Below, piece by piece: positions 27,357 through 36,574 of a stretch of 64,000 nucleotides of DNA (position 1 is the stretch's first letter; each line of letters begins with the position of its first letter). The DNA lies in contig CBDANZ010000002.1 in NCBI GenBank assembly GCA_965197865.1, forward strand, positions 1 through 64,000, read 5' to 3'. The translations under genes and the position numbers were made by a program. The DNA comes from CBDANZ01 sp965197865. Lineage in GTDB: Bacteria; Acidobacteriota; Vicinamibacteria; Vicinamibacterales; CAVVIG01. The notes under the pieces are model-generated. The model saw only the letters and a list, made by a program, of their open reading frames with translations, ran no database searches and was not told the origin of the DNA.

Positions 27357-28158
27357 TCACCAACCAATACTGTACGACTCTGGCCGGCCAAGGTCAGTCA
27401 TCCGATGCCCTGCCGGAGTTCGGGCTCGAAGCGCCTCCCCGAAGAGCGACATGTACCGGAAGAACGCGTTCTCAACGCGGCCCTGTCGATGGTAGCCTGA
27501 CGTTTTCTTCCACCGGCGCCGTCCGAGCTGCTTCACCTGCTTGATCGCCCGATCCCGCGCGCTCGACCGTGGTCTCCGTCGAGACACCCTTGCCGTCTTG
27601 GTCGGCGGAACCACGACCGTCGCGCCACGCGTACCCGCGACATCGTAGAAGGCGACCGTGTCGTAGGCTGCATCGCCCGTGACGCTAGCTAGGTCGCCGT
27701 CAACCATGTCAATCAGATCGATGCCAATCGTCGCGTCATCGCCCGTCGCCTCGGTCAGGGCTTTAGCGACGATCACACCGGATCGATCGATGCCCACATG
27801 GAGCTTCTTCCAACCTCGCTGGCCGTGTCCGCCGTGTTTCGCGGCGGCCCATTCACCCTCGCCCACAATCGAGAGCGCCGTGCTGTCGACGACGAGCTGG
27901 ATAGGCCCCTTGGCGGAGGTGGTGGAACTCGACCTCGAGGCGCTGACTGCGCCGAGAGAGCGTGGTGTGGTCGGGGGCTTCGAGATCGATGCCCAGCAAA
28001 GACAGGACCGACCGCAAGCAGCCCTCCGCTTGGCGCAATGGCAACCGGAAAACGAGCCGGAGCGTCACGTCGCCTCGCTGGACGAGTGCTCGCTCGTACT
28101 CAGGCCAATTTCCGACACGATATTTCGTCTTGTACGTGGGATAAACCCTCGACTTCAT
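27357..28158 (-). pseudogene. IS5-family transposase, multiply deleted
   Basis: The first frame (from 28158) encodes YPTYKTKYRVGNWPEYERAL, then jumps from GDVTL to RLVFRLPLRQAEG, skipping about 35 residues present in relatives, and continues to EAPDHTTLSRRSQRLEVEFHHL. A frameshift follows. The second frame gives GEGEWAAAKHGGHGQRGWKKLH, the DDE catalytic region, VVVPPTKTARVSRRR and RVENAFFRYMSLFGEALRARTP, after which another stretch is missing before TDLGRPESYSIGW. Three or more lesions make it inactive. It lies between two NHL-propeller genes. Confidence 0.8.
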
Positions 28159-28344
28159 ATCGAGAGCGTGTGCCGGCGGCCGTCAAGATAGCCAGGGAAC
28201 CAACGGTCGCCTACCATACCCTTGCAGAGGGGCCGTGCACCAATGCCGCGACTCGGGCACCTCGGTGAGCCCGGAGTCGGGCCCTCATCCACGAAGAAGC
28301 TGTTCCTGTCGATCGATCGACACGCGGAAAGCGCCCTGCCCAGC

Positions 28345-29493
28345 TTACATACCGGCCACCACATACTTCGTGAACGCAGAGCCCGCATCGCTGAGCGAGG
28401 ACCCTCCCTCGGCCACGAAGACGTTGCCGTCGTCGTCCACTCCCACGCCCTCTCCTGCCACGCCATGATTCGGCCGGCTGTCGGACTCCCACGGCGGAAT
28501 GAAGCCCACGAGCACGTCCCGATCGACAGGTCCGATGCGGACGCCGTTCCTCCAGTTGATGTGCCGGAGCCGGCTGGACTCGGAGTCGATGGCGTACACC
28601 ATCTCGTCCTCGGTGATGAAGAGGTCGCTGGTGCGCCCGTACTGATAGCGCGAGTCCAGGTAGTTACCCTCTTGGTCGAAGATCTCGAGGCGGTGGTTGC
28701 CACGGTCCGCGACCCAGAGCCTGCCCTCGGCGTCGAACTCCAAGGCGTGTGGCGTGCGGAACTGACCGTGATCCGTGCCGATCTCGCCCCACTCCATGAT
28801 GTACTCGCCGTCGGGGGAGTATTTGACGATGCGGCCGGTCAGCCCCGCCGCCCGGGCCTCGGCCATCTGTTCGTCTGTCGTCGAGCTCTGCCCGGCGTGG
28901 CCGTCTGCAACGAAGATGCTCCCGTCGGGCGCGACGATTACGTCAGCGGGCTGGTTGAGGTGATCCGGTCCGTTCCCAGGCTGGCCGGCGATACCGAGGC
29001 TCAGGAGCAGCTCTCCGGTCGGGCTGAACTTGTGGACCTAGTGACCTTTGGTGCCCTCGTCGTTGCCGGCGAAGTCCGTCACCCAGACGTTTCCCTCGCC
29101 GTCCGCGTAAATGCTATGGGGCGTCACGAAGGTTCCGGAGCCGAAGTTGGCGAGGATCTCCCCGGTGTTGCGGTCGAACTTGAAGATCGGGTCCACGGGG
29201 TTGTTGTCGCAGTTGACCCCGGCACCAAATGAGCTGGCTCCGCAGCGCTCGTACCCCCAGACATGCCCGTCCGTCGGGTCGATGTCGAGGCCGGCGGTGT
29301 TGCCCCACTCCCGTCCCTCGGGCAGTGTCGCCCAGCTCCCGATACGTGTCGGGTTCGGGTTCGGGAGTCCCTCACCCGTGACCGGGTTAACCTCCGCAGT
29401 GGCCATCGCTGCCGGTGGCTCGGACTCCGCAGCGCACGCCGCGAGCATCGCGACGCTAACGAGCACGGACATCAGGAGTCGTAACGATGACAT
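28345..29493 (-). pseudogene. NHL-repeat lipoprotein interrupted by one in-frame TAG
   Basis: From ATG 29493 (GGGAGG ribosome site 6 bases upstream) the frame encodes a lipoprotein signal with lipobox (VAMLAACA) and propeller blades (NTAGLDIDPTDGHVWGYE, VTPHSIYADGEGNVWVTDFAG) up to TKGH, then TAG at 29040-29038. The same frame continues with VHKFSPTGELLLSLG, DVIVAPDGSIFVADGHAG, RTPHALEFDAEGRLWVADRGNHR and ends at 28345. A single CAG to TAG change would explain it. Without it the protein has 382 residues. It is a paralogue in fold, not a close copy, of the propeller at 26068. Confidence 0.8.
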
Positions 29494-29623
29494 AAGTCCC
29501 TCCCAAGCGAATCTCGATTTCGCCGCGGCACTCCCGCGGGTGCCGGCCTCAAAAAAAAGCGGGCTGGCAACCTCTTCTACGCTCCAACCCTCCGATATCC
29601 GCCGATACTTTACCTCACCTGAG

Positions 29624-29920
29624 CTACCCAATTCCAGAGACCCCGTACCCCATAGCGATGAGCTTCTGCCCCTCGGGGGTTTCATCAATCTCGTAGATGG
29701 TGCAGATGTTCGGGTGGTCCAGGGCTGAGGCGGCCTGGGCTTCCTGCAGGAATGGGTGCTTGGCTGTCGCGTCACGGGTCAGCTCCGGCGGCAGGAGCTT
29801 GATGTCACCTAGCGCTTGAGGCGAGTGTCCTGCGCCTTGTAGACGATCCCCCATGCCGCCAGCACCCAGGGCGGCCTGGATTTCATACGGCCCGAGGCGA
29901 GTGCTGGGGGCATGGGCCAT
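29624..29920 (-). pseudogene. Ser/Thr protein kinase, N-terminal lobe fragment with two compensating frameshifts
   Basis: From ATG 29920 the frame encodes STRLGPYEIQAALGAGGMG, the ATP-binding loop, then for about 16 codons a nonsense reading whose alternative frame gives IVYKAQDTRLKR, the true kinase sequence. The original frame then resumes with IKLLPPELTRDATAK (the ATP-binding Lys) and LDHPNICTIYEIDETPEGQ. The similarity ends at IAMGY and the frame stops at 29624. The catalytic loop and activation segment are missing. Two small indels of opposite sign lie near 29815-29865. Confidence 0.72.
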
Positions 29921-30123
29921 GGGTCGTGAATGCCAGATTATGGGGCTGGGTGCTGAGAAAGGGCGGCTTCGAGGGAAGGGGTCTTGGTGGTGCTGGAAAT
30001 TCGCCTTGGACCCGATGTCTTGGTGGGGAAGCTTAGGAAAATGGGCTTTCGAAATTGTCCAAATCCCGCCGAATCTCCAGGTTGCGAGTTTCAAGTCGGG
30101 AAGGATAGTCTATCGCAAGAAAC

Positions 30124-30520
30124 ATGAGACTTAGCGGCTGGCAACGCTTGGGTGCTGGCCCTGGCCTGGAGTTGCGGTTGCAACGGTTCTAGCCCCACGG
30201 CACCCGCACCGACCCCCGCGCCAACCACCTGGAATCTGTCCGGGACGGTGAGCGGGCCAAGGGGGGAGTGCCTGGCGTGACACTGCGAATTCTTGACGGA
30301 GCCAATCGGGACCGGAGTACTAAGGAGCGGCGTCGGCGGCGCTTACGCCCTGAACAGTCTGATCGGCGGAATGTTCGCTCTCGAGATCTCCGGCTCTACA
30401 GCCGTCACCGTTCAGCAATCGGTGACCTTAACCGGCCATCAGACGCTCGATGTGCGACTCACCCAAGCCATCTTGGAGTATTTCGCCGCCCCCGTGGTCG
30501 AAGTGCAGGCCAATGATTAG
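30124..30520 (+). pseudogene. Lipoprotein with carboxypeptidase-regulatory-like domain, frameshifted
   Basis: Three frames pieced together make a typical small lipoprotein: a start RLSGWQRL, then LALAWSCGCNGSSPTAPAP (Cys for lipidation and a Pro/Ala linker) and WNLSGTVSG; next, in another frame, GGVPGVTLRILDGANRDRS; then, in a third, GGAYALNSLIGGMFALEISGS and VTLTGHQTLDVRLTQ to the stop at 30520. This is the order of a carboxypeptidase regulatory-like (CarboxypepD_reg) beta-sandwich. At least three indels occur in 400 bases. Start ATG 30124 is a guess. Confidence 0.6.
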
Positions 30521-30606
30521 GTTCCAATTCACGGGCTAGATGCGGAACGTGGGCGATGCCTGCGCGTGACGCTCTTGGCAGCGTTCGGAGCCCGTCAACT
30601 TCCGCT

Positions 30607-30912
30607 GACCTGGTCGGTGCGGTCTACAACAGCGCCGTGAAACGGGTCCGGCCGGTCGTGATGCTGGGCACGGTGATCACGGCGGGCTTGCTCCCGATCA
30701 TGCGGAGTCACGGCACGGGTACCGACGTGATGAAACGGATCGCGGCCCCGATGGTCGGAGGTGTTGTGACGACCGTGCTGGTCGTGTACCCGGCCATCTG
30801 TTACATCTGGCGCGCCCGCGGACTTCAGACGGTGCTCATGGCGGGCGTTCGTAAGTTGCGTGAACCAGGGAAGGAGGTGTCTGTGTCTCGTCTGGGGGTC
30901 GTCGAAAGCTGA
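30607..30912 (+). pseudogene. CusA-type heavy-metal RND efflux pump, C-terminal fragment
   Basis: The frame encodes AVKRVRPVVMLGTVITAGLLPIM, HGTGTDVMKRIAAPMVGGVV and VVYPAICYIWR: the last transmembrane helices of the CusA/CzcA inner-membrane pumps, where the motif GxGxDVMKRIAAPMxGG is highly conserved. Full proteins are about 1040 residues; fewer than 90 remain. The 5' end has no similarity and the 3' end runs into the start of a transposase fragment on the other strand, so both borders are rearrangement junctions. Confidence 0.75.
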
Positions 30913-31185
30913 CAACGTGAAGCCGGAGACGCGCAGCAGGACTAGTGCGAGCCGGAGCAGCGCCGCGAGTTTCTGGACGCGTCGTCGGAGTTTCAGGACC
31001 TCTTGTCGGAGTTCTAGCTCGGTCGGGTCCGCCACTTCCAGACTGACCACCACGGTCGGCGCGGTGCGGAGCCACCCCCGCGCCGTCGACCGAGGAATGC
31101 CGAGATCGGTGGCGATGGTCAGGTCCCCGGTGCGTTGCTGAGGATGGGCCGTGGTCATGGGACTGATCATCGGCCCTCGGATCAC
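30910..31185 (-). pseudogene. DDE transposase, N-terminal fragment
   Basis: The minus frame encodes TIATDLGIPRSTARGWLRTAP (a helix-turn-helix) and ELRQEVLKLRRRVQKLAALLR (coiled coil) and ends its similarity at VSGFTLS near 30910, where the CusA fragment begins on the other strand. Related soil-bacterial transposases continue with a full integrase core for about 400 residues. Only the DNA-binding start is left. Confidence 0.6.
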
Positions 31186-31259
31186 CGCCGCTCAACATCG
31201 ACCGGAGGAAACGGGCGTCCGCCGCTGTGAGACGGATCCTCCACGCTATCATCGTACGG

Positions 31260-31583
31260 TCAATCTTCTAGGTCCTGCCGGAACACCGGTTGTTCGGGAT
31301 CCATGCGACCGTCGATGACGGCCGCCACCAGGAGTTCGTACGCGGTGGTGGCCTCCGGAAGCGACGGGTAGCCGCGTTCCCACTGCAGCGTACCGCTGCC
31401 CGAGTAGATGAGCGTGAAATACCGGCCAGACGCGTACTCAAGCGCGAGCATATCGCTCGGTCTATCCGGATCGCCCACCTGACCGAGGACGTCCATCAAT
31501 CCTACGGACCACTGTCGCCCTTTCGGATCGACGACGACCTGCCGATCGAGGTATTGCCAGTCGTTGATGCTCCACGACGGCAT
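31260..31583 (-). CDS. Hypothetical protein at the end of the POR operon
   Basis: 107 residues, soluble, acidic, with no family I recognise. It contains DPKGRQWSVGLMDVLGQ and DMLALEYASGRYFTLIYSG, and ends PVFRQDLED. It lies 6 bases after the response-regulator gene and on the same strand, so it is probably the last gene of the oxidoreductase operon. No membrane segment or Cys motif. Confidence 0.6.
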   Translation of the reverse strand: MPSWSINDWQYLDRQVVVDPKGRQWSVGLMDVLGQVGDPDRPSDMLALEYASGRYFTLIYSGSGTLQWERGYPSLPEATTAYELLVAAVIDGRMDPEQPVFRQDLED

Positions 31584-31589
31584 AGATGA

Positions 31590-31997
31590 TCAGGACTGGG
31601 TGGTAGAGTGATCTGGCGACGGGGTGATGGATAGCAGCTCGTCGAGCGCCCGTGCGACCTGTGCACCGGTAAACGGTTTCGGGATCAGCAGGACACGGTC
31701 GGCTTGCCGCGAACGAAGGCTTCGGTCAGCCTCCTCCGGCGTGTCGCTGATGATCACAATGGGAAGACCGGCATGAGCCGGGTCGTCTCGGACCATGTCG
31801 AAGAGCGATTCGCTCATGTTGAAGACGGAGCAATCGAGCACGAGTGCGTCGACGCCCTGGTCAAAGACCGACTCGCTGAGCGTGCCCGTGTAGCCCGTGG
31901 CGACGATCTCGTACCCGTGGTCGCGCAGCACGCATGTCAGCAGCTCGGCGATCTCCGGCGTGTCGTCGATGAGCAGAATACGTCGCGGTGCGTTCAC
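31590..31997 (-). CDS. Single-domain response regulator (receiver)
   Basis: 135 residues forming one CheY-like receiver domain: ILLIDDTPEIAELL (acidic pair), VDALVLDCSVF (the phospho-acceptor Asp), IVIISDTPEEAD and LIPKPFTG (conserved Lys). There is no output domain. The GTG at 31997 overlaps the stop of the upstream gene as GTGA; the longer open frame upstream is not needed. Its place inside an oxidoreductase operon is unusual. The cognate kinase is not in the window. Confidence 0.82.
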   Translation of the reverse strand: MNAPRRILLIDDTPEIAELLTCVLRDHGYEIVATGYTGTLSESVFDQGVDALVLDCSVFNMSESLFDMVRDDPAHAGLPIVIISDTPEEADRSLRSRQADRVLLIPKPFTGAQVARALDELLSITPSPDHSTTQS

Positions 31998-32347
31998 TTC
32001 TTCACGGAGCTGGCCACCGGGACGCCGCCAGGCAGGCGTTTCTTCTTGCCCGCTGACGGCTCTAGGTCCAGCACCCACACTCGTCCGCCGGCGGTGTAGT
32101 AGCCGCGTTGGTCGCTCTCGATCACCACGCCCCACGCCTCGAGCGTGCGCATCACGAACGTGTAGCCCTCGAAGTTGTTGCGCGTATGATCCAGCACTTC
32201 GGTCGTGTGCCAGTTGTCGGTGAGGATGGCGTCGCCAGCATGCACGCGGAGAACGGTGTAGAAGCGGTCGTGAACCGCCTCGGCCCGCACGTCGCGGGTC
32301 GACCCAAGCTTCTTGCCTTCACTAACGATGTAGCTTTCCTGAGCCAT
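31994..32347 (-). CDS. Hypothetical protein following porB
   Basis: 117 residues, no recognised family. Notable stretches are ESYIVSEGKKLGSTRDVRAEAV, FYTVLRVHAGDAILTDNWHTTEV and GYTFVMRTLEAWGVVIESDQRG, with a basic tail. The ATG at 32347 lies 2 bases after the porB stop and the stop overlaps the response regulator start (GTGA), so it is tightly embedded in the operon. It may be an accessory or small regulatory subunit; function unknown. Confidence 0.68.
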   Translation of the reverse strand: MAQESYIVSEGKKLGSTRDVRAEAVHDRFYTVLRVHAGDAILTDNWHTTEVLDHTRNNFEGYTFVMRTLEAWGVVIESDQRGYYTAGGRVWVLDLEPSAGKKKRLPGGVPVASSVKK

Positions 32348-32349
32348 GG

Positions 32350-33417
32350 TTACACCGTCTGCGCAACAGCGGCGCCTGCTTCCGCAGACGCCATATCAAC
32401 CAGGTTCTTCGCTTCGGCCGCTCGCACCAAGGCCTCCGGGAGCTCGACGCCCATCATCTTCCACTGCGTGTTGGCAAACTTTTGCAGAGTGGCAATCTGT
32501 TCGGCGTGGAGGTGGCCGAAGCGTCCCTGCAGCTTCAGGTACTCAGATATCGGCCGCATGTTCTGCGGGCGAAAAGTGTAATCGTACTCGCGTTTTTCAG
32601 GATCCCATTCCCAGATCGGATACAGCCCGCATTCAACCACCAGACGGCCCAGATCTATTGAGCGCGGCGTCTCGTACACGAAGCCTTTCTGGCACGGCGT
32701 GTAGATCATCATGTACGCAGCGCCCTTGTGGTTGAGCCCTTTTCGCACCTTGTTCATCAGGTCGATCGGGTAGCCCACGCTCGCGGTCGCTACGTAGCAG
32801 TGCGGGTGACCGGCTGCCATCATCCGGGCGAGGTCCTTGGGGAACAGCTTCTTGGCTTCGGGGACCATTGGGCCTGGAGGCGAGAAGGTCGTCATGCCGC
32901 CGTAAGGCGTTCGTGAGGATGCCTGGATGCCTGTGTTCGCGTACTGCTCGTTGTCGTAGCAGATGATCAGGCAGTCGTGATTCCGGTAGAGCGCGCCGGA
33001 AATCGACGCGAGCCCGATGTCGGACGCGCTGCCGTCGCCCGCTTCGCAGATGATGTTCGGAAAAGGGCCCTTCCACTTACCCTTGCGGATCATCGCTTCG
33101 TAGGCGGCCGCGACGCCGGCGGTGAAGCTGCCGGCACTGCCGATTTGCGTGTGCGCCCAGGGGACGTTGTAGGGCGTGCACAGATACGAACTATTGGCGA
33201 CATACATGCAGCCGGTCGGTCCGACCAGGATGGTGTTGTCGCCTGACGCCTTGCTCGTCATCCGGTACTGGATGGACGGCCCGCAGCCGGCGCAGGTCCG
33301 GTGGCCTGGAACGAAGGGCTCGGTCTCCGGCAGATCCGGGTTGTAGAAACGCGCGCCCTGGTTGGGGCTCCCGAACATCGGCAGCATCTGCCGTTCGACT
33401 TCAATCGCTGGCATCAT
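32350..33417 (-). CDS. porB: 2-oxoacid:ferredoxin oxidoreductase beta subunit (PorB)
   Basis: 355 residues of the thiamine-diphosphate-binding beta subunit: HRTCAGCGPSIQYR and GPTGCMYV carry cluster ligands, and EAGDGSASDIGLASISGAL with CYDNEQYANTGIQ form the ThDP/Mg site (GDG...N). It decarboxylates a 2-oxoacid and passes electrons to ferredoxin, together with alpha (PorA), gamma (PorC) and the ferredoxin-like part of the GltD protein. GGAGG lies 3 bases before ATG 33417 and 6 before a second ATG. The substrate (pyruvate, 2-oxoglutarate or other) cannot be read from the sequence. Confidence 0.92.
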   Translation of the reverse strand: MMPAIEVERQMLPMFGSPNQGARFYNPDLPETEPFVPGHRTCAGCGPSIQYRMTSKASGDNTILVGPTGCMYVANSSYLCTPYNVPWAHTQIGSAGSFTAGVAAAYEAMIRKGKWKGPFPNIICEAGDGSASDIGLASISGALYRNHDCLIICYDNEQYANTGIQASSRTPYGGMTTFSPPGPMVPEAKKLFPKDLARMMAAGHPHCYVATASVGYPIDLMNKVRKGLNHKGAAYMMIYTPCQKGFVYETPRSIDLGRLVVECGLYPIWEWDPEKREYDYTFRPQNMRPISEYLKLQGRFGHLHAEQIATLQKFANTQWKMMGVELPEALVRAAEAKNLVDMASAEAGAAVAQTV

Positions 33418-33429
33418 GGCCCTCCAAGA

Positions 33430-33480
33430 GGCAGGACTAAAGTCCCGCGCTTCGGCTGTCGTGGCGCAGGTCTTCAGATC
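33430..33480. repeat. Tandem-hairpin intergenic element (REP-like) between porB and porA
   Basis: The 75-base porA-porB gap holds two palindromes in tandem: GGACTAAAGTCC (4-bp stem, TAAA loop) and a longer one, GTGGCGCAGGTCT / ATCTGTGCCAC with loop TCAG. The paired arms differ by one G-U-type pair. This layout, GGACT-AAAGTCC followed by an AGGTCT-TCAG palindrome, resembles dispersed palindromic elements of acidobacterial genomes. In the transcript it could stabilise the upstream porA message or attenuate porB. Confidence 0.6.
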
Positions 33481-33492
33481 TGTGCCACGATC

Positions 33493-34698
33493 TTACTCCT
33501 CGAATCCGACCCAGTGCGTGCGCTTTTCGATCGCGCCGCGTTTCTGGGCTTCGAGCATCTTGTTCGTCATCCAGTAGAACTCTTTCAGCACGATCGCTTC
33601 GCCGCCCATCCCGGCCATGAACGAGAAAACGAGTGGGCGCTTCGGGCTTTCATAAAGCGCCGCGCAGGCCTCTGCGTATAACGATCCACCGCTGCTCACG
33701 CTGCCGAGTCCCATATTGGTCTCGATCACGCCGACCACCTTGAATTTGCTGAGGGCCGCCATCACGCGATCGGTCGGGTAGGGCCGGATCGTCTTGAGCC
33801 GCACGACGCCGACTTTCGCGCCGCGCTTACGCATGTGGCGAATCGCGTGGCGCGCAGTCACCGCGTGACCACCTTGCATGAAGAAGACAACTTCCGCGCC
33901 GTCGGTCATGAATTCCTCGATCCACGGGTCGTAGCGGCGCCCGAAGATCTTGGCGAATTCGTCGTGCGCCTGGTCGAGGACCGGCGCGGCGCCTTCCATG
34001 GCGCGGGCCCGCTCCAGCTGGAGTGGCGGACCCTGCTCCGGCATGATCTGCGGTCCGTGCGACACCGGATGCCTGGGATCGAGCGGGTACGGATGCTTGT
34101 AGGGCGGGAGAAATTCCTTCACCTGACCAGCGTCAGGCAACTCGACGTCGCTCGTGATGTGCGAGACGAAGAACCCGTCCTGGCAGACCATCTGCGGGAG
34201 AAGCACGCGAGGATCTTCTCCAATCCGAAAGCCCAGTAGATGGTTGTCGAACGCTTCCTGCGCGTCGCACGACCAGCCCATGAGCCAGCCCATGTCCCGC
34301 GTGGAGAGCGCGTCGGTGTGCTCCGACCCGAAATCGCCAGGCGGATCCAGCGTCCGGTCGGCGATCATCATCTGTACCGGCATGCGGCTCCCCGAGATCG
34401 GCGAGTAGAGTTCGTATGCGAACTGCACGCCGACGCCCGAGCTGCCGGTAAAGGCGCGTGCGCCGCTCGACGAGGCTCCGTGCGCGATGCTCAATTGCGA
34501 GTGCTCGCTGTCGGCCACGATGTACTCGGCGTCGAGCTCGCCGTTGGCCACCATCTGCGCCAGCGCCATCATCGTCGCGGTGTAGGGCCGGATCGGATAA
34601 GCCGTGATCACGTCGACGTCGGCGTACTTGGCGGCTTGCGCTGCCGCGACGCAGCCGTTGATCCGGACTTTCTTCTTCTTCGGGAGGTCGGTCGCCAT
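33493..34698 (-). CDS. porA: 2-oxoacid:ferredoxin oxidoreductase alpha subunit (PorA)
   Basis: 401 residues. The pyrimidine-binding domain starts with VRINGCVAAAQAAKYADVDV, then VITAYPIRPYTATM, EYIVADSEHSQLSIAHGASSSG (catalytic-loop region) and SSGVGVQFAYE, followed by the transketolase-C-like domain (VGVVRLKTIRPYP, GVIETNMGLG). It pairs with PorB to form the active site. It is 11 bases downstream of the GltD-like gene and separated from porB by the hairpin element. Start ATG 34698 has a GGGAGAGACC ribosome site. Confidence 0.92.
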   Translation of the reverse strand: MATDLPKKKKVRINGCVAAAQAAKYADVDVITAYPIRPYTATMMALAQMVANGELDAEYIVADSEHSQLSIAHGASSSGARAFTGSSGVGVQFAYELYSPISGSRMPVQMMIADRTLDPPGDFGSEHTDALSTRDMGWLMGWSCDAQEAFDNHLLGFRIGEDPRVLLPQMVCQDGFFVSHITSDVELPDAGQVKEFLPPYKHPYPLDPRHPVSHGPQIMPEQGPPLQLERARAMEGAAPVLDQAHDEFAKIFGRRYDPWIEEFMTDGAEVVFFMQGGHAVTARHAIRHMRKRGAKVGVVRLKTIRPYPTDRVMAALSKFKVVGVIETNMGLGSVSSGGSLYAEACAALYESPKRPLVFSFMAGMGGEAIVLKEFYWMTNKMLEAQKRGAIEKRTHWVGFEE

Positions 34699-34709
34699 CG
34701 GTCTCTCCC

Positions 34710-36554
34710 TTATCGCCCGTTCGCGATGTCCTTCGCTGGCCGGTCCGGCAGCTGTTTCAGTTCTTCCATCTGCCGTCCGTGCAGCCCTTGTGTGATCGCA
34801 AACGCCGTGTCCATCCGCACGACACCCGTATCGAAATCCAGCTCAGGCACACCCTCGAGGCAGCCCGTCGGACATTCCTCGATGCACACCCGGCATCCTT
34901 TGCAGTAATCGACCAGAATCTTGTAGACGCCGTTCGAACGGGCAGAGCGCACGATGCACGGCTCGGGGCAGACCAGATAACAGTTGTCGCAGGCGTTACA
35001 CGTGCCGCAGCTGAAACACCGGCCGGCCTCTTCCACTACTTGATCTTCCCTGAACGCCTGAATGACCTCGTCCTGCGTGCGGCGCCGGCTGACCGGGGCC
35101 AGCATCGACTGCTGCACCCGCGGGAACTTCGGGAAGTAGGTCATGTTCATGCGGGCCAGATCGGTGATCACATCGATCGGGACCATGCGTTCCTGTAACC
35201 TTTCTCCCTGGAGCACCTTGTCGAGGTTGAACGCCACCCGCTTGCCATCGCCGACGGCGTTCACCACCATCAGCGGCTGGCCGGATGCGAACTGCACGAC
35301 GTCGCCGGCGGCGAAGAACTTCGTGTCGCCGAGGCGTCCGAACCGATCGATCTTGATCGTGCCGCGCTCGTTCTTGAATTCATCAGGCAGCCACTTCAAC
35401 GAAGCGTGCTGACCGACCGCAATGATCAGGTCATCCACGGCGAACCGTGTCGCCTGTACGTCCTGATCGATGGCGATTGGCGACGCGTTGATGGCGCCGG
35501 TAAAGCGCGCCGGATGCAGTTGCAGCGCCTCGACCTTGCCGCTGCCCAGCACGGCGGTCATGGCTAGGCCGTGCATCAGCTCGACACCTTCCTCGAGCAT
35601 GTCGTGGAGATCTTCCGGCACGCACGGCATCTCGCTCGTATTGCCTTCCACGGCGATCATCGTCACTTCTTCAGCGCCTTGCCGGAGCGCTTCGCGGGCG
35701 CAGTCGATCGCCGTGTTGCCGCCGCCGATCACGGCGACGCGTGCGCCCAGCTTGACCCTCGACGTGCCCATGCCGATGTCGCGAAGGAAGGGGAGACCGT
35801 AGAGGACGCCGGCCTTGTCTTCGCCTTCGGCTCTGACGCTGTTCGGTTCGGTGAGACCGACGGCCAGGACGCAGGCGTCGTAATTGTTCTTCAGCTCGTC
35901 CCACGTGACGTCTTTACCTACATCGGTGTTCGTCTTGATCGTGATGCCCAGCTCTATAAGGCGCTCAATCTCACGATCGAGCACGTCCTGCGGGAGCACC
36001 CAGTCGGGAATGCCACCGCGATTGAGGCCGCCGGCTTTCGGCGATTTCTCCAGGATCGTGACCTCGTAGCCGAGGCGTGCGAGCTGGTACGCCGCGCTGT
36101 GTCCGGCAGGTCCCGATCCGACGACGGCGATCTTCTTCCCGTTAGGCGGGCCGGCCTTCACCACGTCGCGCGGCAAGGCCTGTCCGAGGTCGCCGAGAAA
36201 CCGCTCGACGGCGCGGATCGAAATCGCCTCGTCGTACTGCCCGCGGTTGCACGCTTGCTCGCACGGGTGGTAGCACACGCGACCGGTGACCGACGGAAAC
36301 GGCATGTCCTCCTTGATGAGCGCGTACGCGTCGAGATACTTGCCGCGCTTCACGAGGTCGAGATAGCCTTGGATCTTCTCGTTGGTGCCGCATGCGTTGT
36401 TGCAGGGCGGCAACTTGTCGCGATACACCGGCCGGATGGCGCGCCAGTTGCCGGTCGGGAAGAGGTCCTGGCCGCTTGCCTGTGACGGCGCCGGGGTGAT
36501 TCCGGCAAACGGCACGGCGAGCCAGTCGGGAATGTGTGCACCTTTGGTCGACAT
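34710..36554 (-). CDS. GltD-like FAD oxidoreductase fused to a 2x[4Fe-4S] ferredoxin domain (POR delta)
   Basis: 614 residues. The N-terminal part has cluster Cys residues (CNNACGTNEKIQGYLDL, CYHPCEQACNRG) as in glutamate synthase small subunit, followed by two Rossmann sites: KIAVVGSGPAGHSAAYQLA for FAD and RVAVIGGGNTAIDCARE for NAD(P). The C-terminus has CFSCGTCNACDNCYLVCPEPC and CKGCRVCIEECPTGC, two [4Fe-4S] clusters, which equal the delta subunit of POR. The fusion lets electrons from the 2-oxoacid reach NAD(P), as in NADP-linked 2-oxoglutarate oxidoreductases. It follows porC by 20 bases. Confidence 0.9.
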   Translation of the reverse strand: MSTKGAHIPDWLAVPFAGITPAPSQASGQDLFPTGNWRAIRPVYRDKLPPCNNACGTNEKIQGYLDLVKRGKYLDAYALIKEDMPFPSVTGRVCYHPCEQACNRGQYDEAISIRAVERFLGDLGQALPRDVVKAGPPNGKKIAVVGSGPAGHSAAYQLARLGYEVTILEKSPKAGGLNRGGIPDWVLPQDVLDREIERLIELGITIKTNTDVGKDVTWDELKNNYDACVLAVGLTEPNSVRAEGEDKAGVLYGLPFLRDIGMGTSRVKLGARVAVIGGGNTAIDCAREALRQGAEEVTMIAVEGNTSEMPCVPEDLHDMLEEGVELMHGLAMTAVLGSGKVEALQLHPARFTGAINASPIAIDQDVQATRFAVDDLIIAVGQHASLKWLPDEFKNERGTIKIDRFGRLGDTKFFAAGDVVQFASGQPLMVVNAVGDGKRVAFNLDKVLQGERLQERMVPIDVITDLARMNMTYFPKFPRVQQSMLAPVSRRRTQDEVIQAFREDQVVEEAGRCFSCGTCNACDNCYLVCPEPCIVRSARSNGVYKILVDYCKGCRVCIEECPTGCLEGVPELDFDTGVVRMDTAFAITQGLHGRQMEELKQLPDRPAKDIANGR

Positions 36555-36574
36555 GGATACCTTTCAGACGTTGG

